Positions 47,652 through 57,424 of a stretch of 64,000 bases of DNA are shown here, piece after piece. The stretch comes from an uncultured bacterium. GTDB lineage: Bacteria > Verrucomicrobiota > Lentisphaeria > Victivallales > UBA1829. Where the stretch lies: the NCBI GenBank assembly GCA_902778895.1, contig CACYZF010000010.1:174484-238483 (forward strand). Reading direction: 5' to 3'. The notes under the pieces were generated by a model. That model made no database searches. It saw only the letters and a program-made list of their open reading frames with translations, and was not told the DNA's origin. The translations under genes were made by a program, and so were the position numbers. Each line of letters begins with the position of its first letter. The first letter of the stretch is position 1.

Positions 47652-49730
47652 ATGGGAACACTGAAAAATTTATTGGCCAATATCATCTATCCGCTGGCGG
47701 CGTTCGCCGTCTCCCTGATCCTGACCCGCATCTGCATCGCAGTGCTGCCGCACATGGGTTACATGGATATCCCGAAAGGCAGACATATTCACAAGAAACC
47801 TGTTCCGCGCGCGGGCGGCATCGGATTCATCATTGCATTCTGGTTCTCCATCATGCTCTATGCGACGAAGCTCTGCGGCGGAGACTTTTCGAAACTTGCG
47901 GACCAGAACGTCGGCCAGTTCCTCATCGCGATGGCGGGCCCATCCGTCATCCTCTTCTTCACCGGGCTATACGACGACCGGTTCAACATGCCGAGCGTGA
48001 TCAAGCTCATGCTCCACATTGCAGCGGGCGTCACGCTGTATTTTCTGGGCGGCGGCATCCGCTCGATCTTCGATTACACGCTTCCCTGGTATTTCTCGCT
48101 GGCCGTAACGGTCTGCTGGACGATCGGCATCGTGAACGCATTCAACCTGATCGACGGTCTGGACGGTCTCGCCGCCGGTCTGGCGTCCATTTCCTCCATC
48201 TGCATCGCCGTATGGATCCTGATCAGCGGCGGAAATCTGCCCATGGTGATCCTGCTCTTCACATTCTGCGGAGCCTGCCTCGGCTTCCTGGTGTTCAACT
48301 TCTCCCCGGCGCGCATTTTCATGGGCGACACGGGCAGCATGTTCCTCGGCCTTTTCTTCGCCATGACAAGCATGGACCAGTGTTCGCGTCCCGCCGTCAC
48401 GGTCGCTGCACTGCTGGTCCCGCTGGTCGCCATCGGCGTACCGATCTTCGACGTAATCCTGGCGATCTGGCGTCGCAGCGTAAGACGGTTCGGGATTCAC
48501 ATGCTGAAGGAAAACCTCGACGACGCCGAAGCGGTGACCGAACTGGAACACGGCATCGACGCCACCGGCCGGATCGAGATCAAATCCGTGATCCAAAACG
48601 AGAACGGCGTGATGGACGCCGATCAGGACCATCTGCACCACAGACTCCTGCGCGAATCCCATAACAAAACCAGCCGCGCCGTCCTGCTGATGTATGCGAT
48701 CTCGGTCATCTTCTCGCTCGGGGCCATCGCGCTGACGTTCATCGGACGGAGCATGCCCGCGCTCGCGTTCCTGCTTGTCATCATCGGCGTGTTCTTTACG
48801 CTCCGCCTCGCGAACATCGAACTCCTGGCCTCCATGAGCGTGGTGACACAGGGGGTCCGGTTCCCGAGAAAATCATTTGTCCTCACCGCCGCGCATCCGC
48901 TGATCGACTTTTTCATGGTGGCGGCCTCGTTTTTCCTGATTTATGCGCTCCTGCAAAAGCCGGTCCGGGCGACCTACAACATCTACATATTCCTGATCCT
49001 GGTCGTGCCGTACTTCCTGGTCCTCATCTTCTCCGGCATCTACCGCACGTACTGGCTCCGCGCAGGCATCGACCGCTATTTCCGTCTGATAAAACTCCTT
49101 GTCCTGGCCGCGTGCATCTCCTTCATCCTCCTGAATATCTTTGCCATGAAGGGCTGGGTTCTCGGAGGCATCTCGAAGCGCATGGTGATGATCATTTTCC
49201 TGCTTCAGACATCTTTCACGTTCGCTTCCATCATCGCCGAGCGGTTCCTGCTTCACTTCTTCGAATCTTTCGCCATCAGGTCCTACTACCTGAAAAACTC
49301 GCCGGAAGCCAGCCAGCACAACACCATTATCTACGGCGGCGGTCTGGGCTGCCGCATGTACATCAACAACCTGTACAGCAGCCGCCACCTCTCCTGCCCG
49401 TTCCACATCCTCGGCATCGTGGACGAGGATCCGTCGCTCCAGAAACTGAACGTCTACGGATTCCGCGTGCTCGGCACCAGCGACGATCTGGAGGACCTGT
49501 ACAAGAAGAAACCCTTCGATACCATCGTGCTCACTACGGTGAACATCACCGAAAAATCCATCGACAGGGTTCGCGCGTTCGCCCGTGCTCACAACGTCCG
49601 GGTAACGATGTTCCTGTCGCAGGAATACCCTGCCGATCTGGATTTCTTCAACATACTGCAGAGCAAGGCGATCAATCCTATCGAGAAGGATGAACCGGAG
49701 GATCAGGAAGATCCCGGACTCGGATTATGA
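47652..49730 (+). CDS. Fused WecA/MraY-type sugar-phosphate transferase and CapD/FlaA1-like membrane-Rossmann protein
   Basis: 692 residues from the ATG at 47652 (AAAGG upstream, spacing a little long; a GTG at 47601 is an alternative). N-terminal part (to about 370): polyprenyl-phosphate N-acetylhexosamine-1-phosphate transferase with KPVPRAGGIGF, GLYDDRF, AFNLIDGLDGLAAG, RIFMGDTGSMFLG and DADQDHLHHRLL. C-terminal part (about 400-670): four membrane helices with YRTYWLRAGI and a Rossmann segment IIYGGGLGCRMYINNL...GIVDEDPSLQ..GFRVLGT, like the N-terminal half of WbpM/FlaA1-type nucleotide-sugar enzymes without the catalytic domain. It probably starts O-antigen or enterobacterial-common-antigen-like glycan synthesis. 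Its last four bases overlap lpxK. Confidence 0.85.
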   Translation: MGTLKNLLANIIYPLAAFAVSLILTRICIAVLPHMGYMDIPKGRHIHKKPVPRAGGIGFIIAFWFSIMLYATKLCGGDFSKLADQNVGQFLIAMAGPSVILFFTGLYDDRFNMPSVIKLMLHIAAGVTLYFLGGGIRSIFDYTLPWYFSLAVTVCWTIGIVNAFNLIDGLDGLAAGLASISSICIAVWILISGGNLPMVILLFTFCGACLGFLVFNFSPARIFMGDTGSMFLGLFFAMTSMDQCSRPAVTVAALLVPLVAIGVPIFDVILAIWRRSVRRFGIHMLKENLDDAEAVTELEHGIDATGRIEIKSVIQNENGVMDADQDHLHHRLLRESHNKTSRAVLLMYAISVIFSLGAIALTFIGRSMPALAFLLVIIGVFFTLRLANIELLASMSVVTQGVRFPRKSFVLTAAHPLIDFFMVAASFFLIYALLQKPVRATYNIYIFLILVVPYFLVLIFSGIYRTYWLRAGIDRYFRLIKLLVLAACISFILLNIFAMKGWVLGGISKRMVMIIFLLQTSFTFASIIAERFLLHFFESFAIRSYYLKNSPEASQHNTIIYGGGLGCRMYINNLYSSRHLSCPFHILGIVDEDPSLQKLNVYGFRVLGTSDDLEDLYKKKPFDTIVLTTVNITEKSIDRVRAFARAHNVRVTMFLSQEYPADLDFFNILQSKAINPIEKDEPEDQEDPGLGL

Positions 49731-50902
49731 CGTTTCACGAAATCGGAGAGAACCTGGAGCAGTATTTCATTGAGATCATCCAGGAGAAACGCCGCGGATC
49801 CTTCGACCGCGTCACCTACGGTTTTCTGTTCATGGCCTCGCGCTTCTACCGCCGCGCCGTCCAGTTCCGCCTGTGGCTCTACGAAAACCGCGTGATCCGC
49901 AACCACTCCATCGGCTGTCTGGTCGTCAGCATCGGCAACCTCACTTGCGGCGGCACGGGCAAGACCCCGGTCGTCGAGATCTTCGCAAAAACGCTGAGCC
50001 GGAAGGGCCGCCGCGTCGCCGTCCTGAGCCGAGGATACCGCAGCCGCGACAACCGCTCGTTCCTGGAAAAACTCCGCGGCAAATTCACCTCGCGCCGCAT
50101 GGTCATCCCGCCGCGCGTCGTCTCCGACGGCAACAACCTGCTCCTGAACTCGCTTTCCGCGGGCGACGAGCCGTACATGCTCGCGACGAACCTGAAGGAC
50201 GTGGTCGTGCTGGTCGACAAGGACCGCGTGAAATCCGGCCTCTACGCCATCGAGGAATACCACACCGACACGCTCATCCTCGACGACGGGTTCCAGTACC
50301 TCGGCCTGCGTCCGCACCTGAACATCCTGCTCGTCGACTCCACCTGCCCCTTCGGAAACCATCACGTCCTCCCGCGCGGACTCCTCCGCGAGCCGATCAA
50401 GAACATCCGCCGCGCCGACTACATCTTCCTCACGAAATCCGACGCGTCGCCCCGTCTGCGCCACCTGAAGGATTTCATGCGCCGCCACAACCGCCACGCC
50501 GAAATCATCGAGTGCTGCCACCGCCCGAAATACCTGGAGGACGTGTTCGACCGCGGCGTCCGGTTCCCGCTCAATATGCTCAACGGACTGAAGATTGCCT
50601 CGCTCTCCGCCATCGCGAATCCCGCCAGCTTCAACGCATTCCTGACCCAGCACGGCGGCGAAATCGTGCTCGAACGCCATTTCGCCGACCATCACCGCTA
50701 CAGCCAGCAGGAAATGATCGACTTCGTGAACAGCGCAAAGGCCGCCGGAGCCGAGTACATCCTCACCACGGAAAAGGACGCGGTCCGCATGCCGCGCCTC
50801 GACCGCCGCGACCTCCCGTTCCTCTTCCTCCGCATCGAGATTGACATCCTCAGCGGACAGGAAAACTTCGACCAGTGCATCACGCGCATCTGCTTCCTGT
50901 GA
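49727..50902 (+). CDS. lpxK: Tetraacyldisaccharide 4'-kinase
   Basis: 391 residues. It phosphorylates the 4' position of the lipid A disaccharide precursor. The P-loop is GGTGKTP at 75-81, in the usual SIGNLTCGGTGKTP context, followed by VAVLSRGYRS; further marks are VSDGNN..GDEP, LDDGFQYLGLRPHLNILLVD and LPRGLLREP. The N-terminal amphipathic helix for membrane contact is present. ATGA overlap with the preceding sugar-transferase gene couples translation, linking lipid A to glycan export. About 50 residues longer than the E. coli protein, mostly near residues 110-130. Confidence 0.95.
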   Translation: MTFHEIGENLEQYFIEIIQEKRRGSFDRVTYGFLFMASRFYRRAVQFRLWLYENRVIRNHSIGCLVVSIGNLTCGGTGKTPVVEIFAKTLSRKGRRVAVLSRGYRSRDNRSFLEKLRGKFTSRRMVIPPRVVSDGNNLLLNSLSAGDEPYMLATNLKDVVVLVDKDRVKSGLYAIEEYHTDTLILDDGFQYLGLRPHLNILLVDSTCPFGNHHVLPRGLLREPIKNIRRADYIFLTKSDASPRLRHLKDFMRRHNRHAEIIECCHRPKYLEDVFDRGVRFPLNMLNGLKIASLSAIANPASFNAFLTQHGGEIVLERHFADHHRYSQQEMIDFVNSAKAAGAEYILTTEKDAVRMPRLDRRDLPFLFLRIEIDILSGQENFDQCITRICFL

Positions 50903-50990
50903 GGAGGCGGCAAGCACATCAAAAAAAGCTTCCGGCAACTGAAAAAAGCGGTTTCCTCCGATTTCTTTTCTATTTCTAAAAAGAAACTGC

Positions 50991-51018
50991 TTGATTTTTT
51001 AGAAAAAACCTTTATATT
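50991..51018 (+). promoter_or_regulatory. Promoter of ppdK
   Basis: -35 TTGATT (50991-50996), 16-bp spacer, -10 TATATT (51013-51018). Confidence 0.6.
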
Positions 51019-51092
51019 AAGTGTTTATCTTTTCACAATCGACATAAAAAGACACGCTAGAAAACGAAAAACAACTCCAGAAAGGATTTCGC

Positions 51093-53846
51093 ATGAAGAA
51101 ATCTTCCGCGAAAAAGTACGTCTACCTGTTCGGAAAAGGCATGAGCGACGGCGACGCTTCCATGAATGAACTGCTCGGCGGCAAAGGCGCCAATCTCGCC
51201 GAAATGGCCAAGCTCGGCCTCCCGGTCCCTGCCGGATTCACCATCACCACCGAATGCTGCGTCGATTATTTCGCGAACGGACAGAAGAACCCCGCCGGCC
51301 TCGACGCCCAGATCAAGACTGCTCTCGCAAAAGTCGAAAAGGTCATGAAGATGACCTACGGCGACAAGGACAATCCGCTGCTCGTCTCCTGCCGTTCCGG
51401 CGCCCGCAAATCCATGCCCGGCATGATGGAAACCGTCCTGAACGTCGGTCTCGCCACCAGCACGATCCCCGGCCTCGTGAAGCGCACGGGCGGCAATGAA
51501 CGCTTCGTCTACGACGCCTACCGCCGCCTCATCATGATGTACTCCGACGTCGTCATGGAAAAGGCCGAAGGCATCGAACCCGCCGAAGGCTGCGCCATCC
51601 GCAAGCAGCTCGACGCCATGCTCGACGACCTGAAGAAAGCCAAAGGTTACAAGACCGATACCGACCTCACCGTCGCCGACCTGAAGAAGCTCTGCAAGGA
51701 CTTCAAAGTCCGCATCAAGAAAGTCCTCAAGCGCGAATTCCCCGACGACCCCATGCTTCAGCTCCAGGGCGCGATCGGCGCCGTCTTCAAGAGCTGGAAC
51801 GGCAAGAAGGCCGTCTCCTACCGCCGCATCGAGGGCATTCCGGACGACTGGGGCACCGCCGTCAACGTCCAGAGCATGGTCTTCGGCAACATGGGCGACA
51901 CCTCCGCCACCGGCGTCGCGTTCACCCGTGACCCCGCCACCGGCGACAACAAGTTCTACGGCGAATGGCTCATCAACGCCCAGGGCGAAGACGTCGTCGC
52001 CGGCACCCGCACCCCGTTCCCGCTGAACAAAGAGACCAAGAACGAGCAGAACAAGCACCTGGCCTCCATGGAAGAGATGCTCCCGAAGACCTACAAGGAG
52101 CTCGTCGGCATCCGCAACAAGCTCGAACGCCACTACCATGACATGCTCGACATCGAGTTCACCATCCAGGACAAGCAGCTCTTCATGCTCCAGTGCCGCG
52201 TCGGCAAGCGCACCGGCACCGCCGCCCTCAACATGGCGATGGACATGCTCAAGGAAAAGCTCATCGACGAGAAGACCGCCGTCATGCGCGTCGCTCCTGC
52301 CCAGCTCGACGAACTCCTCCACCCGATCCTCGACCAGAAGGCCGAAAAGGCCGCCAAGGTCATCGTGAAGGGCCTCCCCGCCGGTCCCGGCGGCGCGGTC
52401 GGACGCATCGTCTTCAACTCCGAAGACGCCATGGCCTGCCACAAGAAGAAACTCGCCTGCATCATGGTCCGTGAAGAGACCAATCCGGAAGACGTCGACG
52501 GCATGCGCGCCGCCACCGGCATCCTGACCGCCCGCGGCGGCATGACCAGCCACGCGGCCCTCGTCTGCCGCGGCTGGGGCAAGTGCTGCATCGTCGGCGC
52601 GGCCGACATCCAGGTCGACGAGGTCAAGAAGACCCTCAAGATCGGCAAGCAGACGTTCAAGGAAGGCGACATGCTCAGTCTGAACGGCACCCGCGGCTAT
52701 GTGTACGCCGGCGCGCTGAAGACCGTCGATTCCAGCGAGAACGAACAGCTCAGGAAGTTCATGAAGCTTGTCGATAAGTTCAAAAAGCTCGGCGTCCGCG
52801 CCAATGCCGACACCGCTGAAGATGCCGCCAAGGCCCGCGCGTTCGGCGCCGAGGGCATCGGCCTCTTCCGTACCGAGCACATGTTCTACGGCGGCAACGA
52901 GAAGCCGCTCTTCGCCCTCCGCAAGATGATCCTCAGCAGCACGCCCGAAGAACGCGTCAAAGCGCTCAACGAGCTCTTCCCCTACGTCAAGAAGGACGTT
53001 CTCGCCACCCTGAAGGCCATGGAAGGCCTCCCGGTGACCATCCGCTTCCTCGATCCGCCGCTGCACGAGTTCGTGCCGCACACGAAGGAACAGCAGCTTG
53101 AGCTCGCCAAGTCCATCGGCATCTCCCATGCGGAATTCCTGAAGCGCGCCGACGCTCTGAAGGAAAGCAACCCGATGATGGGTCACCGCGGCGTCCGCCT
53201 CGGCATCACCTATCCCGAGATCACCGCCATGCAGGCCCGCGCCATCTTCGAGGCCGCTTCCGAGATCATGCTCAAGGACAAGAAGCCCTGCCACGTCGAA
53301 ATGATGATCCCCGTGACCTGCGATCCGAACGAACTCAAGGACCAGAAGAAGATCATCGAAAAGGTCGCCGCGGAAGTCGCGAAGAAGAACAAGATCAAAA
53401 AGTTCGACTACATGGTCGGCACCATGATCGAGATCCCGCGCGCCGCCATCCTCGCCGGAAAGATGGCCGAGGAAGCCGAATTCTTCTCCTTCGGCACAAA
53501 CGACCTCACCCAGATGACGTTCGGTTTCTCCCGCGACGACATCGGTGGCTTCATCAACGAATACCTCAGCAAGGACATCATCCCCGCCGATCCCTTCCAG
53601 ACCATCGACCGTGACGGCGTCGGCTGGATGATCCGTCACGCCGTTGAGGCCGGACGCGCCACGCGCAAAAACCTGAAGGCCGGCATCTGCGGCGAACAGG
53701 GCGGCGAACCGAAGTCCGTGGAATTCTGCCACGAAGTCGGCCTGTCCTACGTCTCCTGCAGCACCTACCGCGTGCCCATCGCACGCCTGGCCGCCGCGCA
53801 GGCCGCCATCAAGTCCGATGCCGCCAAAAAGACGAAACGGAAATAA
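51093..53846 (+). CDS. ppdK: Pyruvate, phosphate dikinase
   Basis: 917 residues. It interconverts pyruvate, ATP and phosphate with PEP, AMP and pyrophosphate, and in anaerobes it often works in glycolysis. The order is ATP-grasp domain (LGGKGANLAEMAKLGLPVPAG-like start, MPGMMETVLNVG), phosphohistidine domain with the catalytic His487 in RGGMTSHAALVCRG, and the PEP/pyruvate barrel (GIGLFRTEHMFYG, PCHVEMMIPVTCD, FSFGTNDLTQMTFG, CGEQGG). AAAGGA precedes the ATG. The length is about 40 residues above the usual value, mostly in a helical insertion near residues 170-220. A terminator follows at 53867. Confidence 0.97.
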   Translation: MKKSSAKKYVYLFGKGMSDGDASMNELLGGKGANLAEMAKLGLPVPAGFTITTECCVDYFANGQKNPAGLDAQIKTALAKVEKVMKMTYGDKDNPLLVSCRSGARKSMPGMMETVLNVGLATSTIPGLVKRTGGNERFVYDAYRRLIMMYSDVVMEKAEGIEPAEGCAIRKQLDAMLDDLKKAKGYKTDTDLTVADLKKLCKDFKVRIKKVLKREFPDDPMLQLQGAIGAVFKSWNGKKAVSYRRIEGIPDDWGTAVNVQSMVFGNMGDTSATGVAFTRDPATGDNKFYGEWLINAQGEDVVAGTRTPFPLNKETKNEQNKHLASMEEMLPKTYKELVGIRNKLERHYHDMLDIEFTIQDKQLFMLQCRVGKRTGTAALNMAMDMLKEKLIDEKTAVMRVAPAQLDELLHPILDQKAEKAAKVIVKGLPAGPGGAVGRIVFNSEDAMACHKKKLACIMVREETNPEDVDGMRAATGILTARGGMTSHAALVCRGWGKCCIVGAADIQVDEVKKTLKIGKQTFKEGDMLSLNGTRGYVYAGALKTVDSSENEQLRKFMKLVDKFKKLGVRANADTAEDAAKARAFGAEGIGLFRTEHMFYGGNEKPLFALRKMILSSTPEERVKALNELFPYVKKDVLATLKAMEGLPVTIRFLDPPLHEFVPHTKEQQLELAKSIGISHAEFLKRADALKESNPMMGHRGVRLGITYPEITAMQARAIFEAASEIMLKDKKPCHVEMMIPVTCDPNELKDQKKIIEKVAAEVAKKNKIKKFDYMVGTMIEIPRAAILAGKMAEEAEFFSFGTNDLTQMTFGFSRDDIGGFINEYLSKDIIPADPFQTIDRDGVGWMIRHAVEAGRATRKNLKAGICGEQGGEPKSVEFCHEVGLSYVSCSTYRVPIARLAAAQAAIKSDAAKKTKRK

Positions 53847-53866
53847 TTCCATTCCTTCGGCTTTAC

Positions 53867-53897
53867 CGGGGTGTCCGTTCTGCGGGCACCCCGTTTT
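53867..53897 (+). terminator. Terminator of ppdK
   Basis: CGGGGTG-T-CCG pairs with GCGG-G-CACCCCG (53867-53893) around TTCT; TTTT follows. Confidence 0.65.
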
Positions 53898-53942
53898 CAT
53901 CTCACCCCTCCCCCAAAAAACCACTGACATTTGTTTCAGACC

Positions 53943-54833
53943 ATGCAGTTCTCCGGCCATCCCGTTTCCTTCTTCTATCCCTGGCGCTTCGTTTCCCGCG
54001 AACTTTACCGGTCCGTCATGGTCGATTTCAGCGACCACGGTGCGGAAAATCTCGTGATCGTGCAGGAATGGATGGAGCGCATCCTCTCGGACCATGTGTT
54101 TTATCTGGATCTGCTGGAGATGGTCCGCGACGCCGGGATGAGACTGTTCGAGGTGCACGCGCCGAACGGTCCGCACTGGGACCTCTCGTGCGTGTTCGAA
54201 GGGCGGCGCGGCCCGATGATCGAAGGGCATAAACGCGCGTTGTGCTACGCCGCGGAGAGCGGATGCCGCACGTACACGATCCACATCGGCGCGGGGCAGT
54301 ACAACCGGTTCCGCATACCGATCCCGAAACTCCGCGAGGCCGCGCTCCGCACGCTCGACGAACTCGTCCCTCACGCGGAAAAGCTCGGGGTCGTGATCGC
54401 AGTGGAAAACAGTTTCGAGCCGCCGAACACGCCCGACGAAGTGCTGTTCCTGCTAGAACACTTCAACTCGCCCGCGCTCGGCTGCTGCTACGACGCCGGG
54501 CACGCGAACGTCATGTCGCCCGCTCCCGGCAAACGCCAGGAGCTTTACTGTTCCGTGATGAAGGAGATCTGGGACGGTAACGTGGTCGAATACCCGGATG
54601 CGCTCGGCAGGCTCGCGCCGCACGTCGTGACCGCGCACCTGCACGACAACGACGGCTACCGCGATGCCCACGCCCTGCCCGGATCAGGCTCGGTCGACTG
54701 GCCCGTCATCCTCGCAAAACTCGCAGCCTGCCCGAGGCTGATATCCGTGCAGTCCGAGGTACATTGCGACCGCGCGGAAAACGAGGTCACGTCCGGTCGC
54801 ATCTGCCGGAAATTCGCGGAGCTTTTCCGCTGA
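53943..54833 (+). CDS. Sugar phosphate isomerase/epimerase-like TIM barrel
   Basis: 296 residues, xylose-isomerase-like barrel (AP endonuclease 2 superfamily). Metal-binding positions fit Glu in VIAVENSF, Asp/His in CYDAGHAN, His in TAHLHDNDG and Glu in SVQSEVH; IHIGAG is also typical. The ATG at 53943 is preferred to the TTG at 53931; neither has a clear ribosome site. Substrate unknown: the family includes sugar epimerases, hydroxypyruvate isomerase and endonuclease IV, and the absence of the endonuclease IV extra metal set speaks for a sugar enzyme. Convergent with the lipid-kinase-like gene. Confidence 0.82.
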   Translation: MQFSGHPVSFFYPWRFVSRELYRSVMVDFSDHGAENLVIVQEWMERILSDHVFYLDLLEMVRDAGMRLFEVHAPNGPHWDLSCVFEGRRGPMIEGHKRALCYAAESGCRTYTIHIGAGQYNRFRIPIPKLREAALRTLDELVPHAEKLGVVIAVENSFEPPNTPDEVLFLLEHFNSPALGCCYDAGHANVMSPAPGKRQELYCSVMKEIWDGNVVEYPDALGRLAPHVVTAHLHDNDGYRDAHALPGSGSVDWPVILAKLAACPRLISVQSEVHCDRAENEVTSGRICRKFAELFR

Positions 54834-54854
54834 CGTGCCGTCTGTCGGGAGGGA

Positions 54855-55784
54855 TCAGAACCAGTTCCAGCAGCAGATGCCAGCGAGAACGGTGTAGCCG
54901 GAAAGCATCATCAGCGGCGTGTCCATGGAGTGAGGCGCAAACGCCTCGGCGAACGTCATCAGCGGCGGGAGGATGACCAGCGCGGCGACGAACTGGCGCG
55001 CGGTGTCGAATTCGCCGTGGAAGATGAAGATCGCGATCAGCGTGGTGAAGAACACGCACGCGCTGCCTTCGTAGGAACGCGTGTAGCTGCGTTTGAAATT
55101 CCAGGCCGGGACCGTGTATTTGTGCTTGCCGAAATACTTTCCGATGGGCTCGGCGAGACCGTCGCCGATGCTCACCGCCAGCACGATGATCATGACCAGA
55201 TACGGTTCGTGCAGGGTGTTCTCGAAGAGGTTCTGGAAGATCACGCTCAGCAGCAGGCCGGGGAGCAGGTTGCCGAGGATGATCCATTTCAGCGTGTGCG
55301 GACGGTCTTCGGGGCGGTCCATGGAGTTGAACTGGAGCATGAAGAACCGGCAGTTCTCGCGCAGCGGCTTGATGAGCAGCAGGAAGGTCAGCATCACGAA
55401 GAGCGTTTCCCACAGGTGCGGCAGCAGACCTTCGTGCTTGCCGAAGGGATTGATGAGCGGAGCGAGGTAGGCGGCGAAATGCTGGAGCTTGCGCGTGTAG
55501 TTCACTTTGAACTTGGTCGGACGCGTGTAGATGATGTAGCCTTTTTCGTCCGTGGCGCAGTACTTCCGGCAGATGAGGCCGCCGATCAGAGAAACGGCTC
55601 CGACGACGATGATCTTGGTGAGGCCGAACGCGAAGAAATCACGGTCGATGATGCCCTTACTGTCGTACCAGAGGGTATAAACGGTCAGAGCGATAAGAGC
55701 ATAGATCCACATGAAAAGGAAAGCAAGGTCGAACGTCTTGGTCCATGGGGCATCATAGGTTCCGTATTCTTTTTCGGTGCTCAT
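54855..55784 (-). CDS. CTP-dependent diacylglycerol/polyprenol kinase-like membrane protein
   Basis: 309 residues from the ATG at 55784 (AGGAG upstream; the longer frame is basic, has no domain and covers the promoter). About eight membrane helices. The core signature of the DGK1/dolichol kinase/phytol kinase superfamily is visible: TRKLQHFAAYL near 108 and SIGDGLAEPIGKYFGKHKY then RSYEGSACVFFTTL at about 215-255. These enzymes phosphorylate a lipid alcohol with CTP. Which lipid is not clear; undecaprenol or diacylglycerol recycling would suit the glycan and lipid A genes nearby, as inference. Confidence 0.75.
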   Translation of the reverse strand: MSTEKEYGTYDAPWTKTFDLAFLFMWIYALIALTVYTLWYDSKGIIDRDFFAFGLTKIIVVGAVSLIGGLICRKYCATDEKGYIIYTRPTKFKVNYTRKLQHFAAYLAPLINPFGKHEGLLPHLWETLFVMLTFLLLIKPLRENCRFFMLQFNSMDRPEDRPHTLKWIILGNLLPGLLLSVIFQNLFENTLHEPYLVMIIVLAVSIGDGLAEPIGKYFGKHKYTVPAWNFKRSYTRSYEGSACVFFTTLIAIFIFHGEFDTARQFVAALVILPPLMTFAEAFAPHSMDTPLMMLSGYTVLAGICCWNWF

Positions 55785-55847
55785 GAAAAAACTCCTTCGA
55801 TTTCTTTGCCCGCGAGCGGGATCTTTTGCCGATTCAATATTAGCGAT

Positions 55848-55876
55848 ACAATAACACGGGAAGAAAGAAAAATCAA
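55848..55876 (-). promoter_or_regulatory. Promoter of the lipid-kinase-like gene
   Basis: Minus strand -35 TTGATT (55876-55871), 17-bp spacer, -10 TATTGT (55853-55848). Confidence 0.55.
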
Positions 55877-56081
55877 GGCGGTATTCCATCTTTTTCCGGC
55901 TTTTCCGAAAAAAACGGAACGGTAATGAATGATTCAACGGAAAGAAGCGGTTCTTTTTTTCACTCTTTGCTTTTTTTTTCGCTTTTTTTCGCTTTTCGGC
56001 TTGACTTTTCCTCAAATCGGGGAAACAGTATGTTGAAACAAATCTTCCATTGTCCCCCGTTCAACAGAAAGGATTCCGCGA

Positions 56082-57410
56082 ATGAAAAAAACGTACGTGC
56101 TCGATACGAACGTCATCCTCCACAGCGCACAGTCGCTCAATGCGTTTGAGGACAACGAAGTCGTCATCCCCATGACCGTGATCGAGGAACTCGACAAGTT
56201 CAAACGCAATCAGGATGAACTCGGTCGCAACACCCGTCAGGCGATCCGCCAGATCGACGCGCTCCGTCAGAAGGGCTCGCTCGCGAAGGGCGTCAAGCTC
56301 GACAATTCCCTGAATCCCCGCAAGTGCGGCAGCCTCCGCGTCATGATCAGCGAGGGGCGTCTCTCCGGCAGCTCCGACATGAACGTGCCCGACAACCGCA
56401 TCCTGAACGTGGCAAAGATGCTGATGGAGAAGGAAAAGCATCCTGTGATCTTCATCACCAAGGACCTGAACCTGCGCCTGAAAGCCGATGCGCTCGGCAT
56501 CCCCGTGGAGGATTTCGAGTGCGAGCAGGTCAACAGCGACGAACTCTACAGCGGCCTCCTCACGCTCCCCGCCGACGCCGCCCTCATGGACCAGTTCCAC
56601 CGCGACGGCTTCCTTGAAATCCCGAAAGGCGTCACGCTCTATCCGAACGAATTCGTGATGTTCGCGGACAAGCTGAACGATCACCACACCACCGTCGGCT
56701 GGTGCCGCCACGGCCGCATCGAGGTGCTCCCGAACGGAGCGGGCGAACACGTCGGCGGCATCACCCCACGCAGCCTCGAGCAGCGCATGGCGCTGATGCT
56801 CCTCACCGATCCCGAAATCCAGGTCGTTTCCCTGGTCGGCCAGGCCGGCAGCGGCAAGACCCTCCTCGCGCTCGCCGCCGCCGTCGAACAGGCCATCAAC
56901 AACAACCTGTACGAACGCATCCTCGTGAGCCGTCCGATCGTGCCGATGGGCAAGGACATCGGCTATATGCCCGGCGGCAAGGACGAAAAACTCTCCGTCT
57001 GGATGCAGCCCATCTACGACAACCTCGAATTCCTCCTGCAGAACGGGGGCAAGAAGGACCAGCAGACCGTACGCCGCCGCCTCGACGACATGCGCCGCTA
57101 CCATCAGCTCGAGCTCGAAGCCCTCACCTACATCCGCGGCCGCAGCATCCCGCGCCAGTTCATCATCGTGGACGAGGCGCAGAACCTGACGCCGCACGAG
57201 GTCAAAACGATCGTCAGCCGCGCAGGCATGGGCTCGAAAATGATCCTCACCGGCGACCCCGCCCAGATCGACAATCCCTATCTGGACGCCTCTAGCAACG
57301 GCCTCTCCTACCTCGTCGAGCATTTCAAGAGCATCGATCTGCACGGACACATCACGCTGAGGAAGAGCGAACGCAGTCCGCTGGCCGCGGCCGCCGCAGA
57401 ACACCTCTAA
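56082..57410 (+). CDS. PIN domain-PhoH family ATPase (PhoH2-type)
   Basis: 442 residues. N-terminal PIN nuclease domain (about 1-140) with Asp8 in YVLDTNVILH and further acidic residues in VIEELD and DNRILN; C-terminal PhoH ATPase (about 220-440) with Walker A GQAGSGKT at 253-260, RPIVPMGKDIGYMPG, Walker B FIIVDEAQNLTPHE and GDPAQID. PhoH2 proteins unwind and cut RNA. The promoter is not clear: a TTGACT lies at 56001-56006, but no good -10 stands at the right distance. A family B repeat and a strong terminator follow. Confidence 0.94.
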   Translation: MKKTYVLDTNVILHSAQSLNAFEDNEVVIPMTVIEELDKFKRNQDELGRNTRQAIRQIDALRQKGSLAKGVKLDNSLNPRKCGSLRVMISEGRLSGSSDMNVPDNRILNVAKMLMEKEKHPVIFITKDLNLRLKADALGIPVEDFECEQVNSDELYSGLLTLPADAALMDQFHRDGFLEIPKGVTLYPNEFVMFADKLNDHHTTVGWCRHGRIEVLPNGAGEHVGGITPRSLEQRMALMLLTDPEIQVVSLVGQAGSGKTLLALAAAVEQAINNNLYERILVSRPIVPMGKDIGYMPGGKDEKLSVWMQPIYDNLEFLLQNGGKKDQQTVRRRLDDMRRYHQLELEALTYIRGRSIPRQFIIVDEAQNLTPHEVKTIVSRAGMGSKMILTGDPAQIDNPYLDASSNGLSYLVEHFKSIDLHGHITLRKSERSPLAAAAAEHL

Positions 57411-57424
57411 TTTCTATTTACCCC

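Noticed and set aside
51057..54374. Open frame of 1105 codons on the minus strand
   Set aside because: Antisense shadow of ppdK and part of the next gene.
56001..56034. Promoter of the PhoH gene with TTGACT at 56001
   Set aside because: The nearest good -10 (TATGTT, 56029) is 22 bp away, too far for the pattern seen at the other genes.
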